From Pelagophyceae sp. CCMP2097 (lineage: Eukaryota; Sar; Pelagophyceae): 64,000 nt of DNA. The position numbers and the translations under genes are program-made. The stretch spans positions 297,442 through 361,441 of the forward strand of contig MU657182.1 of assembly GCA_026770575.1 (NCBI GenBank). The letters are read 5' to 3'. Of this stretch, positions 31,050 to 42,688 are shown piece after piece (position 1 is the stretch's first letter; each line of letters starts with the position of its first letter). The notes beneath the pieces are model-generated. The model was not told the DNA's origin, searched no databases, and worked only from the letters and a program-made list of their open reading frames with translations.

Positions 31050-32259
31050 AGGAAATGCGCGCGGAGCTGCGAAGTCTTCCTCATGCGGTGCGTCTTGACG
31101 CGTCGTCTTCGAAAGACGGAGGTGCATAGGCACGGTGAGAAGTCGGACGACGGCTCGCTGGGCCTCAACGAAACGGGCCTACTGCGCGCGCAGCTGCTCG
31201 AGCAATTTGTAGTCGACGAAAAGAGGTGGCCAAGCTTCCAATCCCCGATCTACGCAAACGCGCCGAGAAACGGCTCGCAGCGGTCCATCGACACGGCTCG
31301 GCCGCTCGCGAATGTGCTCGACATTGCCGTCGACTCGTCGTGGGACGCATCGGACACGTGCGTCGATGGACCAGAGGGGAAACGGAGACAACGTCCCCTT
31401 GCCGAGACGCAACGGAGCCGCCTCTCCGCAGCGCCGGCGTGGCGCGCGCGGTCAAGAGGCACGCCATGCTGCTCGCGACGGCGGCGTGCGAGCCGACAGC
31501 GCTCCTCATCATTTGGGACCACTGCGACATCCCGCAGCTGTGCGTCTCTTTTGGCCGCCGCGGAAAAGTCGGCCGGAAGAAGGCAATGCTTTGCACGACT
31601 GGCGGCGACGCGGCTGCGCGCAGGCGCGTCGCGCTCGGCTGCCGCGGGAACCGCTGCCTCGAGTGCTGGTGCGCTTGGTGTCTCGTCGTCCGCATGGTGT
31701 CTCGTCGTCCGCGCGCCCCCCAGCGTCGCCGCAGGTCGGACGCGTGCTACGACCGCGTGGATCGGTATCGATACATCCAGATTGTACCAAAGTGGAAGAG
31801 GCGGGAACGAAACCACAACCTCACGTTGGAGACGCTCCCTTCCACGCACATGGGCCTCGGCCCGCGGTGCGGCACGCTGCCGGAGACGTTCGACCAGTGC
31901 GCCGGCCGCCCCTCCGCGACGGAGTGCGTCGTCGCGCGGTGAGGCGGCGCAAACCCGCCACTCGGCCAGGCGGCACCACGCGGCTGGGGAGATACTTATA
32001 CATTCGCATCCAAGCTGTTTGGCCCCCGGGGCGACGCGGGCCTCGCAGCCAACGCCAGCAACGGGCCGCGTTAGGCAGAGTGTCTGCCATCGCCTGACTT
32101 GAGCGGTCGCTCGAGCGTTGACCAGCCACGGTCTTTCGCGTTAGCTGGGCTGGCGCAGCGAGGTTGAGCAGCCTCAGTAAGAGAAGAAGAGAGGGTTGCT
32201 TATGTCAGAGCAGCAGACGGGAATGGTTCTTATCGGGGCGGATAGCCGCCCCGCCGGCC
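31050..32259. other. Region with unresolved coding potential
   Basis: A plus-strand stretch at about 31138-31440 reads SDDGSLGLNETGLLRAQLLE, then FVVDEKRWPSFQSPIYANAP and LANVLDIAVDSSWD, with balanced composition unlike a shadow frame. A second at 31468-31640 reads MLLATAACEPTALLIIWDHC in another frame. They could be exons of one plus-strand gene with its end near 31942 (SATECVVAR), but I could not join them. No domain recognised. Confidence 0.3.
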
Positions 32260-33431
32260 TCAGGAGAAGTCTGCAAAGGGGTCGGCGCCTTGAAAGTCGC
32301 AGGGATGCGATTCGCTGCGGGAGTCTTCGAATTCGTCAAAGTTGGACGTGTCCGCGTCGCTGGAGACGTACGGGTCGTGCGGCGGTGCGACATCGCGGCG
32401 GAGCAAAGCTTTCCAATTTATCTTTTTGAAGAACTTGTGCTTGCGCACGTTTGGCAGGACGCCGAGCCTCTGAGTCGGGGCGACGGTGAGCAAGGCGCGG
32501 ACGCACGCCTTTGGCGTTGTTTGGATATCGGACAAAGATCGTCCGATCGTGTGCTGCAGGATGTTGTGGTAAGTCGCCAGAGGGTCGTCCGCGACAAAGG
32601 GCGTCTTCCCGGTCAGCATCTCGCAAAGTAAAACGCCCAAAGCCCACCAGTCGACGGCAATGCCATAACGTTCTTTGCGCAGAATCTCCGGCGCCATATA
32701 ATCGGGCGTCCCGCACAGCGTCGTGCACAGACCCGTGGCAACAGACTTGGTAAGGCCAAAGTCGCAAACTTTTAAATACCCTTTCAGATCGAAGACGAGG
32801 TTTGCGGGCTTGAGGTCTCGATAAACGTAGTGCTGCGAGTGTAGCACTTCCAACACTAAAACGACCTGCGCGGCGTAAAACGCGGCCGCTTTCGGGGCCA
32901 CGCGCCCATGGTCTCGCAGCCGCGCGTCAAAGGGACCGCCCTGGACGAATTCGAGGACGATGTAAACGCAAGACGCGTCTTGAAAGGCCGCGGCCATATG
33001 CACGATAAACGGGTGCCGGAGCCTACGCTACGAGTCGACCCACCATCGGCGCAACCGCCCCGGGACCCATCTTTCGACGGGCGCTCGACGCACTCTGCCA
33101 AAATGGCCTTTTCCCGAAAGACGTGCATCAGCGCTTTGCTGTCGACGACCTCGCGCTTCTTCAGGATCTTCACCGCCCAGAGCGAGTCCGTCTTTGAATG
33201 GCGCGCGAGCTTGACGCGTCCAAAGGACCCGCGGCCGATGGTCGCGAGCACGCTAAAGTCGTCGATGCACAGCAACGCCGACGATATAGAAGGCCACGGC
33301 GCCTCGGGCGCCGCTTCCTCCGGGACGCCGATGCCGATGCCCCGCGGCGATGCGGGGGCACATTCCGCCGCCTCGGACAACCGCCGGGCCTTGGCCGCCG
33401 CACCCGTGGGCACGCTATACCCCGCGCCCAT
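32260..33431 (-). CDS. PKA-like AGC protein kinase with N-myristoylation signal
   Basis: Serine/threonine kinase, 366 residues from exons 33431-33094 and 33022-32260 (71-base intron, GTGCGT donor). The N-terminus MGAGYS fits the N-myristoyl-transferase consensus (Gly2, Ser6). The kinase core has GRGSFGRV (66-73), AVK lysine 88, EFVQGGPFDARL, YRDLKPANLVF (Asp 182), DFGLTKS (200-206) and the activation loop LCGTPDYMAPE, as in PKA and PKG. The AGC tail runs through FFKKINWKALL and ends DPFADFS, a C-terminal F-x-x-F hydrophobic motif like the PKA end. There is no cyclic-nucleotide or other regulatory domain, so it is a free catalytic-subunit type. Membrane anchoring by myristate is inferred. Confidence 0.93.
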
Positions 33432-34112
33432 ACGGACTCCTTGCGGGACCCGCCCCTCCGACGCCCCTGCGCGGCGGCGCCGAGCGCGCCCGGACTTCCG
33501 ACGCCCTTTTTAGCCCCCTTCTTCGCGCCTTTCTGGTCGGTTCCGTTTCTAGGGAAAGTTCACGGCCCGAAATGTTTTAAATATCGAAAGTTTCATGAGA
33601 AGTTGGAATCGTTGTAAGCAGGAAAATCTTCGGCGTACACGTGTACATCTCGCTTCACCCCCAGGTTGGGCCGCTCGCGCGACGACGGCTTCAACCGGGC
33701 TTGGGAGGCGGCGCGTTGCCGCCTCTGTTCAGATTCGCCGTGAAGCCCGACCCAGAAGGCGTTTGCAGGCTCGCAACCGGCCGCGATGCGGTCCCCCGCC
33801 GTCGTATTCGCTTTGGCGCTCCTCTGCCGCGCTCGCCGTGGGAGCTCGAGGTGCCGTGGTCGGCCACAGGCGCGTCGCGGGCGCCGCGGCCGCGCTGCGC
33901 CAAGACGCAGAACCAGAAAGGCTGCGAGTGCAACAGGCCTGAAGGCGTGGCCTTGTGGCGGCCAACCGAGGGCCCCTTCCTCGCGGCGTTTAGCCCGCGC
34001 GAGGCGCGCCGGACGTGCAGCGCCCACACCGGCGGCGCGTCTTGTTCGACCCAGGGTCGTCCAACAAGCGCATCGGAAATCATCCGTTATGGGAACGGGG
34101 CGCTCTTCCGCG
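33432..34112. other. Intergenic region, no supported gene
   Basis: About 680 bases with open frames on both strands and no domain. A plus-strand CAKTQNQKGCEC segment is Cys-rich but unframed. Contains the promoter of the PKA-like kinase gene. Confidence 0.4.
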
Positions 34113-35152
34113 TCACTTGGCGCGCTCTGCCGCGAGGGACGCCAGGATCTTGTCGACCGCCGCCGCAGCGTCGGCGTGCCCCTCGGCCACGGCGCGCTTG
34201 CAGAGGCGCAACGCCTCGTGGAAGTCCTGCGGCACGCCTTCGCCGTTTGCGTGACACGCGCCGAGCATGTGGAGCGCTTTTGCGTGGCCCTGCGCCGCGG
34301 CGAGCCGGAGCCACTTCACGGCTTCGGCGTTCGACTGTGCCACGCCCTCGCCGTGGTAGAACGATTGGCCGAGATTGAATTGCGTGAGAGGATATCCTTG
34401 CTCGGCCGCGCGCCGATACCAAAGCCGCGTCGCCCTGCGCCGCGGCGAGGCGCCACCGCCGCACGGCTTCTTCATGCGACTGCGCCACACCCTTGCCGTA
34501 GTAGAACATCGTGGCGAGATTTGATTGGGCGTGAGGATATCCTTGCTCGGCAGCGCGCCCGTACAGCTGGGCCGCCAGCTTAACATTCTGCCCATGTTGA
34601 CATTACCATTAAAGTATTTGGTTGCGAGCATGATCTGCGCCTTGGCGTTGCCCTTGTCCACGTGCTTCTGCAGCCGGCGCAGCCACTCGTCAGCCGTCTT
34701 GGGGGGCGGCGCTCGGCAGAGCGGGCACCGCAAGTCGTGCTGCAGGCACTTGCCGGAGCAGTCTGTGCAAATGCTCTTGCAGCAGCAGTCGTAGAATCTA
34801 CGCCTGCTCAAATTAGCTGGAAGCAGGTCGAGGCAGATGGCGCAAGTGCCGCGCCAGTCCGGCGCGTCGTCGCTCAGCGCAATGGCCTCTGCTTTTGCTA
34901 GAACAGCCGGTAAGCGCGCCTTGAAACTGCCCGCCGGCGCGACGCCCTCGACGATGGGCGGCTCCTCCTTGGGCTTCTTTTCCGGCATCAGCTCGTCGAG
35001 GAGCCGATCCTGGAAGTCGGCGGTCATCTGCTTGCACGCCTTGTTGCGCCCTTGGAGCAGTAGTGGCGCGATTTGCACTTGGTGCACTTCTTGCCGCCCG
35101 GTGCGTCGCAGACGCAGCAGGGCGGCGGGACGGCGGCCGGAGGATCGGCCAT
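34113..35152 (-). pseudogene. Broken MYND-RING-Sel1 repeat gene, copy 2
   Basis: Starts MADPPAAVPPPCCVCDAPGG then the MYND part CTKCKSRHYCSK. Here a stretch present in copy 1 (CQLVDWKKGGHK) is missing and the frame shifts near 35045. The next frame gives NKACKQMTADFQDRL, a RING-like block (CAICLDLL ... CCCKSICTDC ... CPLCRAPPPK) and Sel1 repeats (VDKGNAKAQIMLATKY). A second shift between about 34590 and 34400 puts MFYYGKGVAQSHEEAVRRW in another frame before AAEQGYPLTQFNLGQSFY and AAAQGHAKALHMLGACHANG resume. Ends at 34113. Two frame disruptions and loss of half the MYND ligands argue for a pseudogene; introns might explain one but not the lost zinc ligands. Confidence 0.75.
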
Positions 35153-35376
35153 CGGCCCCGGATGGTCGCCCGGCGCGCCTCGTGGACCTCCCCACCTCGC
35201 GCACCGAAGTGGGCCTGTTGCCTCTGATTTTGAAAGTATCGCCAATCCCCGGCTCTCCATTGGCCAGCGTCAAAGTTCTGTCTAATCTTCCGACTGCGCG
35301 GCTCGGCTCGAGCGCTGCGGCGAGGGTCGGTGTGCGCCGCGGGGCTTTCATCTGGGCGTGGAAGGCGGAACGCGGC
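35153..35376. promoter_or_regulatory. Divergent intergenic spacer
   Basis: 224 bases between the broken MYND copy 2 (minus) and the MFS transporter (plus). Presumed promoter of the transporter; no specific motif seen. Confidence 0.35.
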
Positions 35377-37210
35377 ATGGACCGAGGCGTGGCCTTTTCG
35401 CGCGTAGAGGACGCGGACACGCTACCGGCCTGCTTCGAGGACGAGCCTCCGTCCTTTCGGGGCCGCTGGCGCAAGCTCGCCTGCTACGCGGCGCTCCTCT
35501 GCTGCAACCAGATTGCGTGGATCTCCTACGCGACGGTCCCCGCCGATTCAGCAAAAGTCCTCGGCGTCTCGCCGTGAGTCCTTGCGGCAAAGACTCGGGG
35601 GCGCCGTCCGAGCCTTTTCGCAGGGCGCTGGTGACGCTGCTGGCGGCGTCGTACTCCATCCTCTACCTGCCCGGGTCGGTGCTGGCCGCGCGCGCGCTCC
35701 ACCGCGGCGGCCTGCGGTGTTGCCTCTTGGAGTCGGCGCGCTTGATGGTCGCCGGCACGCTGCTCAAGGTCGCCGGCACGGTGGTCGTCGTCGTCGCGCC
35801 CGCGCCGGGCGCGCGCGCGCTGGCGTACGCGCTGTCGCTTTTCGGGCAGGTGTTGCTGGCGTCGGCGCAGCCGCACCTGGTCAACACGCCCACGGCCGTG
35901 GCGCAAGCGTTCTTCCCGGCAGCGGAGAGAGACTTTGCGGGCATCCTCGGCCTCCTCGGGCCCGTCGTCGGCCAGGCTCTCGGCGAGGCCCTGGCGCCCG
36001 CCGTCGTTTGTGGCGTGCAGCAACGCGGCGGGTCTGCGGCCGCGGGTCTCCTGACTTTGAACATTTTGCAGCTTTTCCCGCTCAGTGTCGCCGCCGTTTT
36101 GGCGGCGAACCTCTTTTCCGGGAACGCGGCGAGGAAGCCATCAAAGCAGGGCGCTTCACTGTTTGCGGACTGGTGGAGGCTTGTACGGTCCGACGCAAAC
36201 CTGCGCACTCTCTGGGTCGCAGTCTGCGTCGGTATGTCCATATTCAATGCGCTCCTCGCCATGGCCGCGCAGTGGTGAGGGCCGGCGTGACACTGCGACG
36301 AGAGTCGGTGACGCGAAAGAGGGGGTCACCGCCGAGGGAACCAGGCTCGCGCCCTGCGGCTACGGTGCCGCGACCGTCGGCTACTTCATGGCGACGTTTG
36401 TCGCCGTCGGCATCCCCACGGCCGCCCTCACGGGCCTCCACCTCGACAGGACAAGGGTGCCTTCGAAAGGCGAAGGAATTGCGGGACACGTGCCTTTAGG
36501 CCTATCGTCCTACGCTGCGCGTCGCCGCGCTCGTGGACGTCTGCGCGACGGTGATCCTCCTCGTGGCGGCGCGCAGGGACGCAACCGGCTGGCTCTTTTT
36601 GGGGTTTGGTTTACTCGGGGGAGCGATGATCTCCACGCTTGCGACCGCAACGGACAGCGTCAGGGGAACCATCAAAGAGCGATTGCACAGAGGCGAGCGG
36701 TATCACAGAGGCTCGATGCGCGCCAGAGGCGTCGTGGCCCTTTATGCAAAGATCGTTCTGGAGCGTTTGGGCCGTCGCACCGCAATAGGAAGAGCCGTCG
36801 CACCGCAATCCTAGGCCATGGAGGCCGCAGTGGAGTGCACCTTCCCGGCGCCGCCAGAGCTCTCGACGGGTTTGCTCTTCTGCGGCGGCAACGTCTTTAC
36901 TGTCGGAGCGACGTACGTGTACCAGTGGATTTTACGACTGGAGCGCCACGCCTGCACGCCGCTCGAATTGCTGCGGCCGGCGTCGCTGGGCAAAGCGCCG
37001 CTCGCATGCTTCACGCTCGCAGCCACGTTCGTCTACGTCGGACTCTGCCTCACGTACAACGGGCCCTACCGCCGCCTCGCCGCCGAGCGCCCAGACGCCG
37101 ACGCCGCGACGGGAGCCGTTGCAGCAGACCAGCGCAGCCAATTGTGCGCGCCTGCCGTCCTAGCCGTCGAGGCCGACGCGAGTCGAGGCCGCAGCGCTGT
37201 TCTTTTATAG
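35377..37210 (+). CDS. Major-facilitator transporter, SLC49/FLVCR-like
   Basis: Multi-pass transporter of 504 residues. Exons: 35377-35573, 35624-36274, 36345-36456, 36500-36658, 36815-37210; 1515 bases, all phases fit. Family-typical blocks: NQIAWISYATVPADSAK in helix 1, ASYSILYLPGSVLAA in helix 2, SAQPHLVNTPTAVAQAFFPA with ERDFAGILGLLG in helix 4-5, and ECTFPAPPELSTGLLFCGGN in helix 11, which corresponds to the conserved E-x-TYP...E..SSGLL of SLC49 proteins. Twelve hydrophobic segments are visible. Animal members move heme, choline or related compounds; the substrate here is unknown. The N-terminus before helix 1 is short and acidic, and the C-terminus is a disordered cytosolic tail. The donor at 36659 is inferred from phase and could shift slightly. 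Confidence 0.88.
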
Positions 37211-37374
37211 TACCCTAATCCATTTCCTTCACTGTTCTACGGCGGGCAATTGCGGCGGGAGCCGCAGCGCTACCATTCCCTCGGAAACGTCGTTGCCGCG
37301 CGACTGGCAGCGCGCTGCCGGCGGGTGGGCACTCGGGACGTGTTGTTTACATAGGATTCACAGAGGGGAGGCTC

Positions 37375-40300
37375 TCACGGCGTCACGGTAGCGCTGTAGC
37401 CGTAGCACAGATAGCAGAGACACTGTCTGCGTGGCGCGTTGGCGTTTGGTGCGGCGCCGTTGAAGTTCAAGCAGGAGCGGTACGACCCCGTCGCATCCCT
37501 GCGCACGTTTTGGGCCCCGCCCCACCTCGGCCGCGGCGGCGCGGCGGGCCGTGGGGGTCGGATGCGCCGCTCGGGTTTCGGCGGCGGCGGCGGCGGCGCA
37601 GCTTTCCGGCGCAAGTCGCCGATGAGCTGCGCGCGCCGCCGCGCCAGCGCCGCGTCGCCGGCCGCCGGGCCGTGCCGCGACAGCGCCACGAGCACGCCGA
37701 GCGACCTGCGTCGGGCTTGATGATGGCAGGGGATGACGGTCGGCCTTTGCAAGGCAGGGACGGCGCACCCGCTGGCCTTCAAGTGTGACAGCGCGACGTC
37801 GAAGACGGGCGCGAGCACGTTTGCTACCGCGTCTGCGTCGAGCCAGTCTGGGCCCAAAGCAGGTTGCGCCTCGCAGAGGCACCACTGGTGGAGTCCTCTG
37901 GCGAGCGGTGAAGCAAACGCAAACGCCGCCGCGTGCCCCAGCACCGCCGGCGGCAGCAAGGCCAGCCGCGACACACGCGGCTGCTCCGCCGCGGCGGAAA
38001 AGACGTAGGCGGCCGCGGCCGACTCGGAAAACGGGCCCGACTCGGGTTCCTGCAATATGCGCGACGCGAGCGGCCAGTCGGCAATGGCGATGGCGCGTTG
38101 CGCCGTGCCGCCCGCGCCACCGCCAGCGACGTCGCTGCCGAAGAGTGCGCTGCCTTTTTTTTTGCCTGCCAAGAGTGCGCTGCCGAAGAGTGCGACGAGC
38201 CCCCTCGCGAGCGCGGCGCAGAGTGGCGCTTGGCAGGCGACGTGGTCTCTGCGTGAGAGCCCCTCTGCGTCCGTCATTTGGTACGACACGGCGCAGCAGC
38301 CGAGGGCGTCCTCGATGCGCTTGAAGCGCTCGGGCGACAGCGCGCGCATGGCGTCGAGGACGACGCCCGGGGATAAACCGCCATCGAGCATGGCCTCGGC
38401 TTCGTCGCATACGTCCCTCGACGCCCCCGCCAGCACGACGGCGGCCTCGAGGCATGCCGCGCGCGCGCCGCGCACGCACTCCGCCAGCCGCCGCCGCCGC
38501 TCCTCGTGCCGCAGCGCGGGGCCGCCGCGCGCGTCCAAAAACGACGCCGCGCGCGCGAGCACGGCCTGGTGCTCGCGCGCCCGCGCCCGCCGCGCCGAAG
38601 CCGGCGACGGCGCAGCGGTCGGCGACGCGGGCGGCAACGGCAGCCCGGCGCCGTCGTCAGAGACATCGTCAGAGACAGAGACGGAGATAGCCGCGTAAAC
38701 ATCGGAGACGGCGTCGGAGGCGGCGTCGGAGGCGGCGTCGGAGACTGTGCCCAGCTGCTGCTGCTCGCGCGCGCGCCGCGCCGACGCCGGCGACGGCGCC
38801 GCGGGCGACGAGGGCAGCCCGGCGTCGGCGTCGGCGTCGACGTCGATGTCGGCCACCGCGTCAGCGTCGGCGCCGGTGACGGCGTCCATCCCAGCGTCGG
38901 AGACGGCCTCGGAGCCATTGTAGCTCACAGTTTCAGCGTCGGCGTCGGAGTTGCAGCGGGGCGGGGCGTCGCTGAGTCGAATGGATGGCGTGTCGGCCAC
39001 GGCGTCGGAGCCGGCCTCGGCCTCGGAACCCGGGTGGGCCGCGGTGTCTGCGAGTTCGTCGGCCGCGGCGTCGGCTGTGACGTCAGAGGTGGCGTCGGAG
39101 CCGAAGTAAGCCGCAACGTCGAAGATGCACGCGGCGTCGGCGAGTTTTTCGGGCTCGGGGTCGGCCGCGGAGTCGGCTGCGGGCTGCTGCTCGATCATGC
39201 GGGAGCGCCGCACCGCCGCCGGAGACAACGCCGCGGGCGGATAGGGCAACCCAGCGCCGGCCACGGCGTCGGCGTCGGCGTCGGCGACGGCATCTGTACC
39301 CAGCTGCTGCTGCGCGCGCATGTGAGCAAGCCACGATGACGCCGGCGACGGCGCCGCGGGCGGTGACGGCGCCGCGACGTCGGCCACAGCGGCAACAGCG
39401 TCGGTCCCCACCTGCTGCTGCTCGCTCGAGCGGACGCGCCGCATCACCGCCTGCCACGACGCCGCTGACGACGACGACGCCGTCGGCGAGTGCGCCGCAG
39501 GCGCGCCGGCGTCGGCCACGTTGGCCGCAGCGTCGGCGTCGGAGACGGCGGTCCCGGCATCCTGCCGCAGCTGCAGCAGCTGCTGCTCACGCATGCGGGC
39601 GCCCCGCGCTAAAGCCGGCGACGCCGCTTCGAGCGGAAACGGCAGTCTGGCGCCGGTCTCAGCGTCAGAGTCGTCGTCAGAGACTGTGCCCAGCTGCTGT
39701 TGTTCTTGCCGCGCTGCTGTCGGTGACGACGCCGCAGGCGGAGAGGGCGCCTCGGATGGAGAGGGCGCCTCGGGCAGAGAGGGCGCGCCGGCGCTGGCCA
39801 CAGGGTTGGCCAAGGCGTCGGCTGCAGCGTCGGCCACGGCGTCGGCTGTGGGGTTGGCTGCTGCGTCGGCTGCCACAGCGTCGATCAAGGCGTCAGCCGC
39901 AGCGTCGGTATCGACCACGGCATCTGCTGCAGCGTCGGCCACAGCATCGGCCAAGGCGTCAGCCACAGCGTCGGTGTCGACCACGGCGTCTGCTGCAGCG
40001 TCGGCCACAGCATCGGCNNNNNNNNNNNNNNNNNNNNNNNNNNNNNNNNNNNNNNNNNNNNNNNNNNNNNNNNNNNNNNNNNNNNNNNNNNNNNNNNNNN
40101 NNNNNNNNNNNNNNNNNNNNNNNNNNNNNNNNNNNNNNNNNNNNNNNNNNNNNNNNNNNNNNNNNNNNNNNNNNNNNNNNNNNNNNNNNNNNNNNNNNNN
40201 NNNNNNNNNNNNNNNNNNNNNNNNNNNNNNNNGCGTCGGCCACAGCATCGGCCAAGGCGTCAGCCACAGCGTCGGTGTCGACCACGGCGTCTGCTGCAGC

Positions 40301-42475
40301 GTCGGCCACAGCATCGGCCAAGGCGTCGGCCTCGGTGTCGGTGTCGGTTGCGGCGTCGGCTACGGCCTCAGTCCCAGCCTCAGAGACGGTCTCCAGCTGC
40401 TGCTGCTCTTGCATACAAGCACGCTGATCCGACGCCGGCGATGCCACCAAGGGCGATGGCGGCGCCGCGGGTGGAGAGGGCGCGCCAGTGTCGGCCACAG
40501 CATCGGCGTCGAAGACGGCGGTCACGGCGTCCTGCTGCTCCAGCAGCTGCTGCTGCTCGCGCATGCGAGCAAGCCGCGACAACACCGGCGACGCCGCTTC
40601 GAGCGGAAATGGCAGCCCGGCGCCGGTCTCGGCGTCGGCGTCAGAGTCGGCATCAGAGACTGTGCCCAGCTGCTGTTGCTCTTGCACGCAGGCGCGCCGC
40701 GCCGCCGTCGGTGACGACGCCGCGGGCGGAGAGGGCGTGCCATCATCGGCCTCGGCGTCGGTCACAGAATCGGAGACGGTCCCCGGCTGCTGCTCGCACA
40801 TGCGAGCACGCCGCGCCGACGCCGGCGTCACCATGGGCGGAGAGGGTAACCCGGCGTTGGCACCGGCGTCGGTGTCGGTGTCGGTCCCCTGCCGCCGCTC
40901 TTCTTGCATGTGGGTGCGCCGCACGGCCGCCGGCGACGCCGCCGCCGGTGAAGAGGGCGCGCCGGCGTCGGATACAGCGTCGATCACAATGTCGGCGTCG
41001 GATGCGGCGTCGGCCGTGGCGTCGGCGTCGGCTGCTGCGTCGACTTCGGCTGCTGCGTCGGCTGTCGCTACGGCGTCAGGTGCGGCGTCGGCGCCTGCCA
41101 CAGCGTCGGCTTCGGCCACAGCGTCAGCCGCGTCGTCGGCCGCAGCGTCGACCATAGCGTCGACCACAGCGTCAGCCAAGGCATCGAACATGGCGTCGGT
41201 GTCGGCGTCGGCGTCGGCTGTGGCGTCGGCGTCGATTGCGGCGTCGGTCACAGCGTTGGACAAGGCGTCGGCCAAGGCGTCGGCGTCGGCTGCGGCGTCA
41301 GCTGCAGCGTCAGCCATAGCGTCAGCCACAGCATCGGCCAATGTGTCGCCCTCGGCGTCGGTGTCAGCTGCGGCGTCGGCAGCGGCATCGGCTGCGGCGT
41401 CGGCGTCGACCCTTGCGTCGTTCGCCGCGTCGGTGCCGCGCGGCGAGGCCGCGTCAGCTTCGGACTCGTGGGGCGGTGCTGGCCCCACGAGCTCGGCGGC
41501 GTCGTCCATGTAGGCCTCGAAGCCGAAGTCGTGAAACGCGCCTTCCATGTCGGGGTCGGCGCCGGCCACGTCAGCTGCGGCCACAGCGTCGGTGTCTGCT
41601 ACAGCGTCGGCCACAGCATCGGCCAATGCGTCGCCCTCGGCGTCGGTGTCGGCTGCGGCGTCGGCGTCGACCTCAGCGTCGGCTGCAGCGTCGGCCACGG
41701 CGTCGGTGTCGGCTGCAGCTTCGGTCACAGCGTCGGCCAAGGCGTCGGCCAGGGCGTCTGCTGCGGCGTCGGTGTTGGCCACAGCGTCAGCCACTGCGTC
41801 GGCCACAGCGTCAGCCAAGGCATCGAACATGGCGTCGGTGTCGGCGTCGGCTGCTGCGTCGGCTGCAGCGTCGGCCACAGCGTCGATCAAGGCGTCTGCC
41901 ACGGCGTCGGCGTCGACCACTGCGTCGTTTGCCGTGTCGGTGCCGAGCGGCGAGGTTGCGTCAGCTTCGGGCTCGTGCGGCGGTGCTGGCTCGGCGGCGT
42001 CGTCCATGTAGGCCTCAAAGCCGAAGTCGTAAAACGCGCCTTCCGCGTTGGGGCCTTCCGCGTCGGGCTCGGCACCGTCCACGTCGGCTGCGGCATCGTC
42101 CTCGAAGGCGGATCCGTCGTCCGAACCCGCCACGCCGCGCGCCCGCGCCTCTGCGCGTTTGTCCCACCAGGCGCAGGCGACGTCGTAGTTGTGGTAGTCG
42201 GCGGGGAGGTCGAAATCGGGACCGAAGCTCAAGTCGTCCGACTCCGTGTCAGAACCTGAGACGGTGACGGAAAACGCATCGTCAGAGCGGCTCGGCGAAG
42301 GGACGGCCATTTCGACCGGCGCCTCGAATAGGCCCGATGGCGGTAGAAGAAGCGGGGGCCCTAACCCGGCCGACGAGCCGGAGACGGTGACGATAACGAC
42401 AAACCCGTCACTGCGCTCAGAGCGGCTCGGCGAAGGGACTTCCATGCCGACGGGCGCCTCGAGGTTCTCGCGCAT
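37375..42475 (-). CDS. Giant Ala/Asp tandem-repeat protein (split by an assembly gap)
   Basis: Long minus-strand gene of at least 1600 residues. From the ATG at 42475: MRENLEAPVGMEVPSPSRSE, with the EAPV.M.VPSPSRS...VTVSGS unit doubled; then hundreds of residues of ADAVADA-type repeats (codons GCN-GAY), broken by recurring modules of the form GAPSPPAA.SPAAARRARM.EQQQLGTVSDA. The C-terminal third is different: helical, non-repetitive (RRRRLAECVRGARAACLEAA, SPERFKRIEDALGCCAV, LALLPPAVLGHAAAFAF), then Pro-rich with a Cys-rich end (CLCYLCYGYS). A run of N at 40018-40232 lies inside identical 66-base repeats, so the frames on its two sides cannot be compared and the true length is unknown. No family recognised. 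The frame is open for kilobases on this strand without stops, but repeat composition alone could also keep antisense frames open. Confidence 0.65.
39901..40330. repeat. 66-base tandem repeat array with assembly gap
   Basis: A 66-base unit (22 codons) starting AGCGTCGGT at 39901 recurs at 39967 and again on the far side of the N run (40018-40232). Flanks of the gap are identical, so copy number is unresolved. The unit is a local expansion within the wider Ala/Asp-coding repeat that spans about 38700-42100. Confidence 0.85.
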
Positions 42476-42688
42476 CCGGCCCACCAACGCGGGCCCGGTC
42501 CACGGACCGTAACCCCCCTGGGCCTCGGCACGACGAAGACCTTTCCAAAGGAATGACTTTCGATTACTTTCGACCTGTTTCCAAAAATTGACTTTGGCGA
42601 TGATTGCAAGTAATTTGCAAGAACTTCTTCCGAGTTGAACTTGTTCCAATCGCACTCCAAAGCGTTCTTAAGTGCGCGTCGACGGACG
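42476..42688. promoter_or_regulatory. Divergent promoter, repeat gene / metallothionein-like gene
   Basis: 213 bases between divergent starts, with a moderately AT-rich centre (about 42540-42630). The minus-strand frame stays open through part of it, so the repeat gene might begin further upstream. Confidence 0.35.

Noticed and set aside
38700..42100. Regular repeats that could suggest a CRISPR-like array
   Set aside because: Repeat units are codon-periodic and contiguous, lack unique spacers, lie in a protein-coding frame, and the genome is eukaryotic.
39336..42267. Long plus-strand frames opposite the Ala/Asp repeat gene
   Set aside because: Pure Arg/Ser/Gly or Ala/Ser/Val translations of the same repeat; the non-repetitive helical end is readable only on the minus strand.
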